Origin: Utricularia gibba
Lineage: Eukaryota > Streptophyta > Magnoliopsida > Lamiales > Lentibulariaceae
DNA: 64,000 nucleotides
Assembly: GCA_002189035.1 (NCBI GenBank)
Contig: NEEC01000011.1
Span: 806,001 to 870,000 of the forward strand
Reading direction: 5' to 3'
Shown: positions 45,301 to 57,739 of the stretch, piece after piece
How positions within the stretch are numbered: the stretch's first letter is position 1
Layout of the letters: the number at the start of each line of letters is the position of its first letter
The notes under the pieces: generated by a model
Databases searched by the model: none
What the model saw: only the letters and a program-made list of their open reading frames with translations
Told to the model about the DNA's origin: nothing
Program-made: the position numbers and the translations under genes

Positions 45301-48289
45301 TGACTTAGAATGCCTAAATGATCTAAAAGCCTTATTATTTCCGGTTGATGTCTCTGAAGTTACTAAGACAACATATACAATTGAGGAGCCTGATATTGTG
45401 GCCAAGGCCACAAGAAATGTATTCCTTAATAAAAATAGTATTCTTGAGCATGAAGCTACTTCAAAGTTTTGATGGCATCTGGCGCATTAGTGTTGGTATG
45501 ATTGCACTTGAGAAGTGTTGCATGACCATCTAGCCATAAGTCTCACTCCTCTATCCAAGAAGCATAACTTTTAAATCGCTTTGATCAAAGTGATGCACAA
45601 CACAGCGTTTCGAAGCTCTTTTCAAGCCCGACACACAAGAGCATGCTTGCATGGTCGGTCGATGATGTTATAGAACTCAAAATGTAGTTGTAATGAGGAT
45701 GGTGCACAGCGACAGCACGTTATGACAAAGATGTAGAAGTTGCGATTAGGGATTGCTACATTGATGTGAAGGACTCTACGAGGCACAAGGGGTACGTTAA
45801 TGACTAGAAACTGTAAAAATCAATATGCCACACAAGCTAGATGGATTTTCACATGGTGTTGATCCTCGAGTCACTACATTCTCTATTGGATTCTCGAATT
45901 TCACTGTGTTTTGTTACTGGCGAAAGTCCTGCTCCTTAGCTTTCAAAGGATGTTTATTTAGTAATTTCAAATAAGAATCCATGAAATATGAACGAGTATC
46001 CATGTATATTGTAATATGTTATGAGATGAAGGTACAATATGACTCTTTGAAGTAGAAAACTTATGGGAGATGTGTGAACACACACCCCTTTATATCAAGT
46101 ATGCTTGAGGCAACTCCTTGTAGAGTTTTAGCCACCCGGTATGAGCTTGAAAAATTGAAAAAAAAAGGAAAAAGAAGCTGCAATCGTGTGGGGTTAATAA
46201 AGGGGTGCACTGTCTACTGACTTCATGAGGCCAAAGTCCAAAGAATATCTTTATCTTGATTTCTAAAATTACTAGACTGAAGTTACTAAGATCAAGGGGG
46301 TGCAACCATATACATAAATGATCACATAGTAAATAGACTTAATATATGTTAGATGTTATTACTTATACTTTATATTTCTTAGTGAGTTTTTATTGTGAAT
46401 GGTTACATACCTGTTCTATATGGTTTTTTTGACTCTATGTGTTGCATTCGATGCCTTGACCAGTAATTTTTCCAAGAAATGAATAGCAAAGGGAGAATTA
46501 GATGGTGTGATCCAGGTCATAGGAGAAAGGGTCTCACTACCTGCCATTTTGGTACTTCTCGTTTGTAGTCCTAGGTTGGGCCTTCGGAGTGGAGTCCTTC
46601 AAATGAGTTCTTACATTTCGAGGTTGACTTTGTGAGTACCTTAAACCTTGTGTTTATATAGTAGGTGGAACTAAACATGAGACCACATCATGTTTTGCTA
46701 TGATTATGTGCATAACTTTCTTTATGTTTCACCCTGTTCTCATGAAATGTTAACTAAAATGTATCCAATTTCCCTACAAATTTAAGTCAATAGGAAATAG
46801 AGGAATCAAGTCATAGGTTCCTAGGGTGTGAATTTGGATCTTGACACTTAGTGTTTCTTAGATTTACATTGTGCTAGTACATGAATACGGCTTGAAAAGG
46901 TGATGTCATGTAACTTCAGAAGAAGAAGATCCTATATTTTTTTAAGATTGTTGAAGGTTGAATGAGAAATCGAAGGTTACATGAGTTTTTTTAACATGGT
47001 ACAGACACTATTAGCACTTCATTGCTAACGAATGGAAAATTCTAAAGATGTCTTATTCCCTAAAGATTTTTCCTATCAAAAGATATTTATAAAACTAAAC
47101 AAGCATTCTATATCATGTTAATGAAGAAAATAATACAGCAGTGACAAGTCTAGGTCGATCTAAAGGGAGCAAATAGTTTCCAATTGTAAGTAAAGGGTTA
47201 AACAAGGGGTTTTCGTCAAGTAGTGGGTTTTTGCTCTAAGTAAATTACTAAAACTCTCAAATGCATTTCTACACTAAAGACAAATAACATAATACGTAAA
47301 TTATTATTTCTAGAATTTTAAAAGTAACCATTACACTTAATACAAAAATTAACCATGCTTAAAAGATAACCTAAACATTCTCAAGTTACTATTTCGATTC
47401 ACGCAGGAAAACAATGAAGGAAATGACGAAGAAAAACATATTAAGTTGAAAACACTCAAACAAGATGAACATTCAGCAGGAAATGTTAATTGAACTAGAA
47501 TGTTATGAAAATACGCAAATAAAATTCAGAAAATAAAAAGTTCGTTCGATTCTCCAAATCAGTTCTCGCACGCATCAGCTTCTTCTTCTCATCAAGCGAG
47601 TTCTAAAGCTTTGCTACGAAGGTTCATTATGTTCAAATGCCATTTTGGGTGATGGAGGTGGTTCTAGTATCACTCTGAAACTGCCTCTATCGTCTTCTTC
47701 ACACAGATAGATCTCTATTCCACGGGCTCCAAGCGTTGGAGGTGAGTTCCACTGTCACATTGGAACTGTCCCTCCTTCATCTTATTCCCTAAAACTAGTT
47801 CATGCTTGCCTAAAAAACCTCTCCTAGTGTGTGAAATCTCCAGTTTCTCTCTACTCATTCTTGCTTGCTCCTCTTGCATGCCTTGGGGAGGCCTAGCTTT
47901 CCCTCTCGTTCCATGTTTCCCACCGGATAGTTTTATCTCCTTGTGCATGCAGATGCATGATTCCTATTTTGCCCCTAGACCAATAAATATTGCTTAGAAT
48001 TGTTAGAATATGCAGCACAGTCCAAATGGACTGGCCTTTCGGGCTTGGATGAACAGTAAGTTCACCACAACAAATAAATCAATGTAAAATAGACCCAAAA
48101 CATGTTTTTATACACACTGAATTTACTAACACTAATTTTTACATTTTTACCTATTTTACCTCACTTAATTCCTTATTCCAACACTTAAAATGCCACAAAT
48201 ATGACTAATTTTGACTCAATGTCAGCAATCAAACACGGTTAACATCCATATTGATTTTGCCATGTTCACAAAGCCAAATCAGTTATAGA
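45301..48289. other. Unassigned stretch, possibly with an LTR relic at about 47130-48183
   Basis: No recognised gene. On the minus strand, sequence starting TGTTGGAATAAGG at 48183 has a TGTATAAA motif near 48110 and a C/T-rich interior down to about 47560, which looks LTR-like. No second copy and no target duplication are seen. Confidence 0.3.
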
Positions 48290-50160
48290 ACATGTCTCAT
48301 CTTGGACCAAGGCATAAACTTGATAATCGATACTATGTGATCTATAAAAAATCAAGTCAAATGGAAGATACTTGTTTCATAGTCAATGAAATGCCACCTT
48401 GGTGGCAAAGAAGCATACAAAACAAAATGGATCATATCAAAAGAGCAATCAGCAGGCTTATACTCCTCCACAAATGTCATGGAATCCCTGTAATCAACAA
48501 CCATGGGGTTAGTTTACTGCAACACAACCACAAATGCAATAGGAATACTACAAACAAGCTGCAAACAGTTTGGAGACTCTACTTGATCAACCACTCAACT
48601 CTAGGATTAGTGGAGAAAATTCATCTAGGTATGCAGAGACTTTACAATTTAGTCAATGTGAGTCGGGCATGTTTCTCAACGGGAGCACACTCTCTGCTAG
48701 AACTTCAGTATAGCAAAACATAAATTTTTCCAAGATGAAGTTTGTAGGTTTTTCAACTATAGAATTATGCTTCACAAGTGATATTCATATGAATCTTGTG
48801 TGTAACTCATGGGAGTGGATAGTAGATTCTAGTGCCACAACATGCATTGATTATTTGGATATATGCTTCAATTCCTTAAGACAAGTTTCTAAGGTGTGAG
48901 TCAATCTACCCAATGGTGAATCTGTGTCTATTGCTAGCATTGAAAATGTAAACTTTGGCAGATACTTTGACATTACAAAATATGAGTCTCTCATTTCAAG
49001 TATAATCTCGTCTGTGTGAAGAGATTTGCAGAGGACGCTTTCATCAATGTTACATTTTCCAATCATTATTGTTTGTTGTAGAACTAGGATACAAATAAGG
49101 ATTTTGATGTTTGTAGGTTGAAGGATGGGCTATATTTGCTTGACAAGCGATCCTTTTCCCCAACTCTGCTTGCTATGTTTTCTGCAAAACCAAGAAGGGC
49201 AGAGATGATCAAGAATAAATTGATGAATGATTTGCTACCTAAGATATGTTTCTTCGTTGATTTTGTCCATAACATGCATGACAATTTCTCATGGCATTGT
49301 CGCATTGGTCATATCTCTTAAGTCTAAACCCTAACACATGCATGTTTATTGTGGCTTAAATGCGGCACTGTGTGACATGCCAATTTTCCAAATTCCACTA
49401 ACTACCCTTCCAGCTGAGTAACTCTCGAGCACTTCATGTGCTCTACTTGCTTCATTGTAATTTGTGGGGTCCTTAGAAATGTGGAACCATCATCGGCAAT
49501 TGTTACTTTCTTACTATTGTTGATGATTTCTCACAAGCAACATGAACTTTCTTGCTTAACACTAAGGATGGAGCATATAAGTGTCTCTATGCCTTTCTCA
49601 ATTGTGGGCAGAATCATTTTGGTCATGCTTCTACGCACCTCCACTCTAATACAGGTGCTGAATTCCTTAGCAAACAATTACAGCATTTATGTGTGGCTAA
49701 GGGCATTCACCATCAATTTTCTTGTACCAAGTGCCCTCACCAAAATGCTCGGTAGAACGCAAGCAGAAGCATCTACTTGAAGTTATTAGGGCCCTAATGT
49801 TTCAAGTGGGCTTGCTGCTTATATTTTGGGGGAAGCTGTCCTCACAATGACTTATATCATTAATTGGTTACCTTTTTCTGTTCTAGCTCAAAAAACACCC
49901 TTTGAAGTTCTATTGAATACTACTCCCAGCCTAGATTACATGAAGGTATTTGGTTTCTCGCATATGCTTCTGCCTCAGCCGCTCATACTGATAAGTTGGG
50001 ACCTCGAGCTGGCAAATGTGTATTCCTATGATGCCCTATGAATCACAATGAATATAAACTTTATGATATATATACCGAGGAAGTGTTCATTTCTAGGGAT
50101 GTCAAGTTTTATGAGCAAGTATCTACTTAAAAATGGTTCAGTTGATGTTGATTCTCTAGA
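48290..50160 (+). pseudogene. Copia gag/protease/integrase remnant 2
   Basis: Plus-strand relic of one polyprotein read over several frames. In order: a worn CCHC-like stretch (48295-48350), the copia protease motif WIVDSSATTCI (about 48811), LWGP and YFLTIVDDFSQAT (about 49455-49540), NHFGHAS...NTGAEFL (about 49612-49670), KGIHHQFSC (about 49703) and GEAVLTMTYIINWLPFSVLAQKTPFEVL (49826-49910). It ends with KLYDIYTEEVFISRDVKFYEQ (50055-50120). No RT follows. Confidence 0.7.
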
Positions 50161-50529
50161 TGTTGTACTGCCCCTCTTCCATCCCATTGAGAGGTCCGAT
50201 GGTTTTAGACTAGTGAATGATGCTACAGATAATGTCAATACTACATCCTATATAAATCCTCCTAATCTTGTGACTATTCATCTGGTTGATGAAGTGCCTG
50301 GTATGGCTGGTCCTACAAACAGTGCAAGGTCTGCATCGGCCATCCTACTGTCAATGTTGCGTGTGGTGGTGATAGCCTGTCTACTTCACCTTCACTGTCC
50401 GTGATTCTGGTACTAACACCATATTATGCAGAAGTGGGAGGATGCTTCATTTGATTTCCTCTTTTGAATTAGATCGTACCACTTTGAAGCATGAGGTGTT
50501 TTTCGTAGCAATCCAAAGGGTTGGTTTAC

Positions 50530-50760
50530 TTTTGGGCATGCTTCATTTGATTTCCTCTTGTTATGATACATTTAACATGGTGTGAGAATTTAGTTTCAAG
50601 ATGTTATTATTGGTATTGATTTCGACATAGATTTTTAAGAACAATTTAGAATATTCCAAGAAGTTGAAATGAAACTGTAATAAAACATAAAATCTAATAA
50701 ACTGATATTTTTTCTATTTTTCCTTTCTTAAAAGATGCTAATTCAAATTAACTTTCTTAC
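50530..50760. repeat. Dispersed repeat, pair member 2 (mate at 15905-16135)
   Basis: Same ordered blocks as the mate, in the same orientation. Noncoding. Confidence 0.5.
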
Positions 50761-52843
50761 GATATGGAAAATTCCCACCTCCCCACATCTCCATGCTCTT
50801 TAGCTGCCCAAAAGCAGTATATATGGGGTACCCCGAAAACTTGCAAGTAAACCCAGACATAAATATCTAGCATTGCTATTTCCATACATAATTTCAAGCC
50901 CCCAATGGATTTCTCATAAGATCGTTTATTTACAATGGAATGGTATGCATATCAACAAATTTCACTGAATGGAATAGGATTATATGTATGTCTACACAAA
51001 CTGGATAAAAAAATCTCACTTAATAGGAGAGGGTTTATTATGCATAAAAATTTGGATTTTTTTAATACAAAAATTTAAATTCGTTTATCTTTATATTGAT
51101 TGATTGTTCAAAAAAGGGAATATTCTTTCTTTTGCACTTTGCAAGATAATCGAGGTTATTCTTAATATGGGTTTGAATAAAAATTTGAAGAGGGGCTAAA
51201 CCGGGTAAAAGCTGAAAGCCAAGGGGGTAGGGCAATGAAATTATTCTAAAATTAATCTGATTCCATTTAGAATATTACGAATGTTTATTTGTGATATGCT
51301 ATATTTTATATTTCGATTAAGATACAAATTTAATGTTTTAAAATGTGATCCCTATTCAAATATCTATATATGAATTTTTTAATAATATAATTAATTTTTA
51401 AGATTTAAAAAGTTATATATACTAATTATATATATTTGATGTTGTAAAATTTTATATAAGAAACTAAAAGATATTTGATAATATAATATTATTAAAAGTT
51501 GATAATGATGTCATTAAAAAAGCAGATATATGTATGATCTACATTTTAATAAATAGATATTCTATAATTTCAAATACGAATATTAAAAATTTATATTCAA
51601 AATTTACAAATGCAGATTGTTACAGAATTCAAAGAGTTTTAGCTATTTGTATAAGCATTCCTACGACACTAAATCACATTTCAACAAGATTTCGAAATCA
51701 AGAGACAATTAAAAGTGAGCCAACTAGAACTCTTTAGTAACCTGAAATTCTTAGAATACTATAAGATCATTGGAGACATTTTACCTTCTTCATGTTATTT
51801 ATGTTTGCATACATTTGGGAGACAAAACAAGATTTTTCTCTTTCTGCCTAAATGTTCTGTCCTTATTTCTATTACGAGGATATATTCCCCCATTTTCAGA
51901 AGAGCTAGACTCCCTAGTGCAGGGGCATGACAGTGTGTGCAGGGGCCTGCACCTCGTTGGGGTATGGGGCTATGAATTTTAAGTTCCGTAGGTTCCTAGG
52001 GATTCTCTTGAATTATCCTAATCTTCTAATGGGTGTGAGAGGACCCTCTGGGGTGTTTCTTAGAGAAGCTCCCTTCCTGATTGAGTTCTATCCTCTATGG
52101 GGATTGAGGGTCATTTCCCTTTGGTAACAGACGTTGATTTCTTTCCCCATAATACTAGTTTATTGAACTCTAGACCGAACTTGTTAGTATGGGGGCTCAA
52201 CTTGCTTATAGGTGATCTAGTTTCGAACCTGTTGTATCCCTGATTCATTGTCTTGGAAGTGACAAAAGATTGCAGTCTTGACACAAGAAAACATTACGAA
52301 AATTGTGTATATTCACATATTCTTTTGTATATATACATACATACATACATACATACGTACGTATATATTTATAAAATCTCTTATTTTTTGAGCATCTTGT
52401 AAACCTTCAGAATAATTTTTTTGGTTGTGTAAACCAAAGGGAATGATTACAATGACTCATATCAAGGTGGAAATGAAATGGATTTATTTTTTATCCCATA
52501 CTACCCAATTATTATATATATCATGATATATCACAATTGCATTTTGTTATGTTAAAAGATACATATGTTGATATCCATCTACAGAAATATCTTTCAGTAC
52601 AATAGTTATATGACATAAACTTCTTTTTATTGCATAAATATGCCCTGGAGCACCAAGAGTTTTTAATTCCTTCATGGTGTATAAATAGTGATACTTCGAT
52701 TCTTTATTCCAAATTAGTGATACTTTTTGGCCGAACTTTTTTTTGGAATTCATCTGAATATATTTTGTAATTATTTATTATTGCACACATCAATTTTTTG
52801 TTATTTCAACGCATCATCAAATGCTTCTATGCATCATCTCTAG
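50761..52843. other. Intergenic stretch with a microsatellite
   Basis: No gene recognised. A (ATAC)n microsatellite lies at about 52331-52361. The less AT-rich part, 51870-52140, has open frames without a known domain. Confidence 0.4.
52331..52361. repeat. ATAC microsatellite
   Basis: About seven tandem ATAC units, the last two changed to GTAC. Confidence 0.85.
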
Positions 52844-52901
52844 GGTTCAATTACCCACTCACCGAACTTACCTGAGACTTTTGTCCCTCATGCACAACAC
52901 A

Positions 52902-52906
52902 GTTAT
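52902..52906. other. Target-site duplication, left copy (GTTAT)
   Basis: Identical to 57977-57981 on the other side of the copia element. Confidence 0.9.
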
Positions 52907-53200
52907 TGTAGTCTGGAAATAAAAACAACAGCAAACTGCACTTGATGTTCTAAAGAAAAATAGAGAATAAAACACTTAGGACTGCCTTTCAAATTTATCG
53001 ATACGCAGCAATACATCTTATGGAATGACACTTAGAAAATTTATGCAAGAAACAACTCTCAAAAACGGCACACACATTCATCATAGTTTCATCAGTTTCT
53101 TCATCTTTTGCAGTAGTTTCTGGTAATGGTAGAAGCTGCTTTATTCCATCAGTTTCTTATAACGGTAGAAGCTACTCAGCTTTACAGATTAACTTCAACA
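52907..53200 (-). repeat. 3' LTR of the complete copia element
   Basis: On the minus strand it starts TGTTGAAGTT at 53200 and ends with CTACA at 52907. At 294 bp it is 57 bp longer than the 5' LTR. An internal partial duplication explains this: the segment around 53092-53150 repeats the ggtagaagctact-like block that follows it. Confidence 0.9.
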
Positions 53201-53219
53201 TTCCCCCCCCCCCCCCCCC
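53201..53219 (-). other. Polypurine tract with a 17-base G run
   Basis: On the minus strand, 17 consecutive G (53219-53203) and AA directly precede the 3' LTR. The position is that of the polypurine tract; so pure a G run is unusual and may have expanded by slippage. Confidence 0.8.
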
Positions 53220-53239
53220 AGGCTGGAAAGTCTCTCCAA

Positions 53240-54380
53240 TCCCAGTAGCTTGCAGAAACGCTCAAATGCATCGATCTTTAATGGCTTAGTAAATATGTCA
53301 GCAACCTGATAATCTGTCTTCACATAGCACAATTTAACCATTTGATCTCTCACGCACTCTTTAATAAAATGAAATTTTGTGCATATGTGCTTGCTGGGGG
53401 GTGGAAAATAGGATGGTATCCAATAGCTATAGCTGATTTATTGTCCATGCCTACCCTGATGGGATCTTTGATAAAAAACTTCAAGCTTTCCAGCACAAAG
53501 CTCAACCACAAGGCATAACAGACTGCTGAATTGGCTGCAACGTACTCAACTTCACAAGAAGACAGTGTCACCATTGGTTGCTTCTTTGAACTTCAGAAAA
53601 TATTAGTTTGACCCAGGAAAAATGCTAATCCAGTGGTACTTCGAGAATCATCAATACTCCCAGCCCAATCACTATCAGAATATCCTACAAGTTCAAAATT
53701 TTCAGAGCACTTATACCACATTCTAAGATCAGTTGTACCTTTAGAGTGTGTTTGGTAGGGAGTATAAAGAGGGATAGTTAAATGAGAAAAGCAAAATAGG
53801 ATGTTTGGTAGATGGGATAAAATAATGAGAGGGAGGGATTGGGATAAAATTATATTGTCATATACCCCTTCATTATATATCCTCTCTTATTCCTAGTATA
53901 ATTTATCCATTCTCTAATATAATTTATCCATGTAAACACATTCTATATATCTACCAAACATACCCTTTTAAAGTATCTAAGAATCCTTCTTACTACTTTG
54001 AGATGAACTTCTTTGGGGTGTTCCATGAGTCTGCAAACAAGTCCTACTGCAAACAATATATCTGGGCATGTGCTTGTGATATAACGTAAGGAGCTGAACA
54101 TGCTCTTGAATTCCGTAATGTTGACATCTTCTGAGGGATCATTCTGACTTAATTTTATTCCAACTTCCATAGGTGTCACCACTAGATTACCGTTGTCCAT
54201 TTGATATCGTTTCAGCACTTCCTTCACAAAGCCTTCTTGTGAAATAAATATTCCAGAGTTTAGTTGCTTTACTTCAATCCCCAAGTAGTAGTGATGCAAG
54301 CCTGAATCTGTCCTATCAAAGGTGACACTCATCTCTTTCTTGAATTTAATGATTTCATCGTGGTTGATTCCTATCACAAG
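53240..54380 (-). pseudogene. Copia RT C-terminus and RNase H, split by a MITE
   Basis: The frame after the YVDD box (FDRTDSGLHHYYLGIEV, then ITSTCPDILFAVGLVCRLMEHP) leads to RRILRYFK at about 53971. There the MITE is inserted. Beyond it RNase H continues with GYSDSDWAGSIDDSRSTTG (Asp), LSSCEVEYVAA (Glu) and GMDNKSAI (Asp), so the core residues survive. The tail is frame-shifted. Confidence 0.88.
53744..53966. mobile_element. Tourist-like MITE in the copia RNase H
   Basis: The ends GAGTGTGTTTGGTAG (53744) and CTACCAAACATACCCT (to 53966) are inverted repeats, matching at most positions. TTTA occurs on both sides (53740-53743 and 53967-53970), giving a 4-bp TTTA or 3-bp TTA duplication. Without it the copia frame runs on from RYFK, which fixes the borders well. 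Length is 223 bp, noncoding. Confidence 0.8.
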
Positions 54381-54800
54381 CAAATCATCCACATAGATCA
54401 GTACAACCAGTAAATCTTTAACACTTGATCCACAAACATATAAAGTGCCTTATGTAACTACAGAACTTTATTCTGGTTTTCAGCTTCCATGAAACCAAGT
54501 CGCTGCTCAATATAGACCTCTTCTTCTAATATTTCATTTAAAAATGCAGTCTTGACATTCATCTGCCAGATTTTCTAATGGAACTGAGCGGCCAATGCAA
54601 TAATCAAACGAATAGTTTCCATTCTTGCTACATGTGTGAACACTTGGTCATAATCAATCCCTTCCTTTTGCTTGTAACCATTGGCAACTAATCTAGCTTT
54701 AAACCTATCAATCTCACCATTTGATTTATGTTTATCTTGTACGGCCATCTTACTCTAATCATAGATTTATCAGCAGGTCTAACTACCAAGCTTCATGTGT
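54381..54800 (-). pseudogene. Copia reverse transcriptase, N-terminal and catalytic part
   Basis: Minus-strand reading gives FKARLVANGYKQKEGIDYDQVFTHVARMETIRLIIALAA, then VKTAFLN and LEEEVYIEQRLGFME with stops. The catalytic box IYVDDLLVIG follows (YVDD at 54395-54384). A deletion or frame damage removes the SLYGLKQ region between. Confidence 0.85.
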
Positions 54801-55239
54801 TATTTCTTTCAATTGAGTGAATCTCCTCTTCCATGGCCTTTTGCCACTTTGGATCTCTCACATCCACATGGAAATCAAAAAAGGTTCGGTGTCAATCATT
54901 AAACAAAACCGACTGAAATGATTTACCTCTTGGTAATATTCATCTCTCTGTCCAGGAGCATCCACAACAAAATCCTTAAAATGACGTGGCAGTATCCTGA
55001 TTCTCATTTCTCTTACAGGTGCTGCTGGTTCATGTCTTTCTTGATCATAAGACACTAGTTATGTATCATCAATATCAAAGAAAGAATTATCAACAAAAGA
55101 ATATTCTTTTCCCATCATTATTCCAATCCCATTGTTCAACTTCATTGAAGATGACGTCCCTGCTCAAACATATCTCCTTCTTAATAGAGTCAAACAACCG
55201 GTAATGCTTCGAATTTTGGTCATATCCTAAGAACACCAT

Positions 55240-56160
55240 CTTTTGGGATTTATCATCCAGCTTCTCAACAATAAATCATGCTTATGAACATAAGCTATGC
55301 ACTCAAATACCTTCATATGTACCACTGATGGTTATATTCCAATGAATGCTTCTTGTGGAGTCATCTTTTCCAAATTTCTTGTTGCACAATAGTTTAGGAT
55401 GTATACAACAACAATAGCTGCATCACCCCAAAATTCTTTTGGCACGTTTCTAGCCTTCAAAAGACTTCTAACCATCTCCAAAATGGTTCTATTTTTCCTC
55501 TCCACAACACCATTCTACTATGGTGTCCTTGCTGCTGAGAATTCATGATGAATTCCAATATTTTTGCAATATGCTTTGAACTGGCTTGGCATGTACTCTC
55601 CTCCTCGATCAGTTCGTAATCTCTGAATAACTGATCCTGATCATCTTTCAACCATAGCCTGAAATTCAACAAAAGTTTGGAACACATCAGACTTGTGTTT
55701 AAGGAGATATATCCAGCATTTCTTACTAAAATCATCAATGAACAAGATGAAGTAGTTGTTTCTTCACACGATTGATGGTTTGATGGGTCCACACACATCA
55801 CTATGGATCAATTCTAGTGGGTGACTTGCACGAAATTCCCTTCTTTGGGATCTCGGAGCGTGGCTGCTTCCCAAAGATACAAGCTTCACAAACAATTTGT
55901 GGCTTCTCAATTTATGGGAGCCATCTCACCATTCGACCCTTGCTCATTAGCTTGAGCCACTGGAAATTCACATGGCCAAATCTCATGTGCCACATCCACC
56001 CTTCCTCATCATGACACGTTTTAAGACATCGAGGGATAACCCCTAACAAGTCCAATGAGAACCTTCTATTGGACTGCATGTTGACAGACACCGCTTCATG
56101 TTTTTCTTCATCCTTCATGATCAGGTGTCCCTTGCCCAACAAGAAGATATATCCCTTTTC
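55240..56160 (-). pseudogene. Copia integrase, broken
   Basis: The zinc part MWHMRFGHVNFQWL ... CEACIFGKQ lies at about 56010-55870. One frame then carries all three catalytic residues: Asp in LIHSDVCGP (about 55800), Asp in RTDRGGEY (about 55620) and Glu in NGVVERKNRT (about 55510). In-frame stops lie near 55770, 55645 and 55517. The C-terminal end decays after PQEAFIGI (about 55345). Confidence 0.88.
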
Positions 56161-56555
56161 TACAAACTATCCCAAGCTTAGGATGTTGCTTTTTAAACTT
56201 GGAACATACAAGACATCAGAAACAGCCATGTAGTTACCATTTCGCATCTAGAAAATCACTGAACCAATGCCACTGACAGACAATTGTGTGGCATCTCCAA
56301 TAGAGATTGACCCTCCATAATCCTTTCTCAAACAAGAAAATAAGTTCCTTTGACCACACATGTGATTCATGGCACCTGAATCCAAGTACCATGTGCTCAG
56401 ACTTCGTTGATCATTCGTTGCAGCCATCAAAAGTATTGATCCTTCATCAACTGGTTTGGAGTCCTCCTAAACCTCTTCAACAAAGTTGTTATGATCCATT
56501 CTCTCTTGTCGACACTCCGAGGAGTAGTGTCCAACCCTGTGACAATTAAAACATT
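56161..56555 (-). pseudogene. Copia zinc knuckle and protease
   Basis: The knuckle CFNCHRVGHYSSEC (56553-56512) has all four metal ligands. The protease motif WYLDSGAMNHMCG follows, with the Asp codon at 56380-56382, then ISIGDATQLSVSGIGSV. A stop near 56250 follows. Confidence 0.88.
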
Positions 56556-57714
56556 CTACATTAGACTTCTTCCTCTTATAATTACCACCATCGCCTCCTC
56601 TATAGAAACCTCTATCACCACGCCCTCTCCAATTTGATCCTTGCCCTCATGAGGAAAAATCTGCAGAGTTATTTTCTCTACTAGGATCCTTCCTCTACAA
56701 AAAGCACAACCTCTGCCACTTCCACGAAGAGGAGAATTTTTCTTCTCGTTTTTCCTTGTGTTCAATGCATTAATATGAAGCAGTTTTGATGAGGAAATCA
56801 TTTCATCATCATCCTTCAAGCGATCTTCATAAGCTTGGAGGGAGCCAGTTAACTCATCTATGGACATCGTACTTAAGTCATTGGCTTCTTCAATAGACAC
56901 AACCACAAACAGGAATTTTTTGTCCAAAGAATGCAGGATCTTCTCAACAATGCGCTCAGACATGACAGTTTCTCCAAGTCTCTTCATCTGATTTCTGATG
57001 TGGACCTCACTCCATGGACCGAGCCCACCACTTACAAGAAGAAGAACAAGCCCAACTCCAAATGCAACCCAAATGCAGAATCTTAAATCGCATACCCTAT
57101 CGCTGGGGAGAGGCTGGAATTGAAGGAGTTTTCAGAGCCTGGAGGCTACAGGAGTGCTGCCGGGAGGCTGCTCTCTTCCCTATTTTCTCTCTTTTGTTGC
57201 TATTTAATGAGTGCTTTGTGGTGAACTTTGTTCTGCTGCTACATTCTTCGTTTTGTGCAAACTGGGTCCTTTAACCCGTTCTCGATTTAAAGCCTTATCA
57301 ATTTCCAATGCCGTAAACCTGAATGACATAATCGTTGATACTTTCACCAACTTTTTGTCTTAAAGCTTCAAACTCAATCCTTAGCGTTTGAAGTTTTACC
57401 CTTTATGCCTTATCAGCTCCTTGGAATGCTGCTAATAATGCATCTCATGTTTCTTTGGAAGACGTAGCCTCAACTACCTTCTCAAACATTTTTTCATTCA
57501 AGGCTTGATGTATAATGGATAGTGCCTTCTTATCCCTCTTTAGTGTGGCCGCATCTGATGTTGCTGTGATTCTGTTTTGCACAACTTTGAACACCTCATA
57601 TGCCCCAAAGATAGTTTGCATACAAATTTTCCAATTGTAGAAGTTATCTCTCATGAACATTGGAATAGGAAAGGAACCTGATCCTCCCACTCCTGATCCA
57701 CCATTGTTCGACAT
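56556..57714 (-). pseudogene. Copia gag, split by a 305-bp insertion
   Basis: The ATG at 57714 starts a gag with a glycine-rich leader and FMRDNFYNWKICMQTIFGAYEVF, the N-terminal block of copia gag (DUF4219/UBN2 type). It runs to about 57306 with one stop near 57403. After the insertion (56996-57300) the same reading continues with QMKRLGETV, IVEKILHSLDKKF and GSLQAYEDRLKDDD. The C-terminal arginine/glycine-rich part ends before the knuckle. Confidence 0.88.
56996..57300. mobile_element. Solo LTR or TRIM-like insertion with ATTTC target duplication
   Basis: The insert begins TGATGTGG and ends CTTATCA, so both strands read TGAT...ATCA. It is 305 bp long and flanked by ATTTC on both sides (56991-56995 and 57301-57305). 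Removing it and one ATTTC rejoins the copia gag frame exactly. On the minus strand a TTAAATAG motif and a T/G-rich second half look like a promoter and U5. An open frame inside (57014-57274) is noise. Confidence 0.85.
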
Positions 57715-57724
57715 GACTAAACTT

Positions 57725-57736
57725 GCTCTGATACCA
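57725..57736 (-). other. Primer binding site, tRNA-iMet type
   Basis: On the minus strand TGGTATCAGAGC, complementary to the initiator methionine tRNA 3' end, lies three bases inside the 5' LTR end. This is the standard copia primer. Confidence 0.9.
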
Positions 57737-57739
57737 CTT

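Noticed and set aside
57014-57274. 86-residue open frame on the plus strand
   Set aside because: Lies wholly inside the 305-bp solo LTR/TRIM-like insertion; no protein domain.
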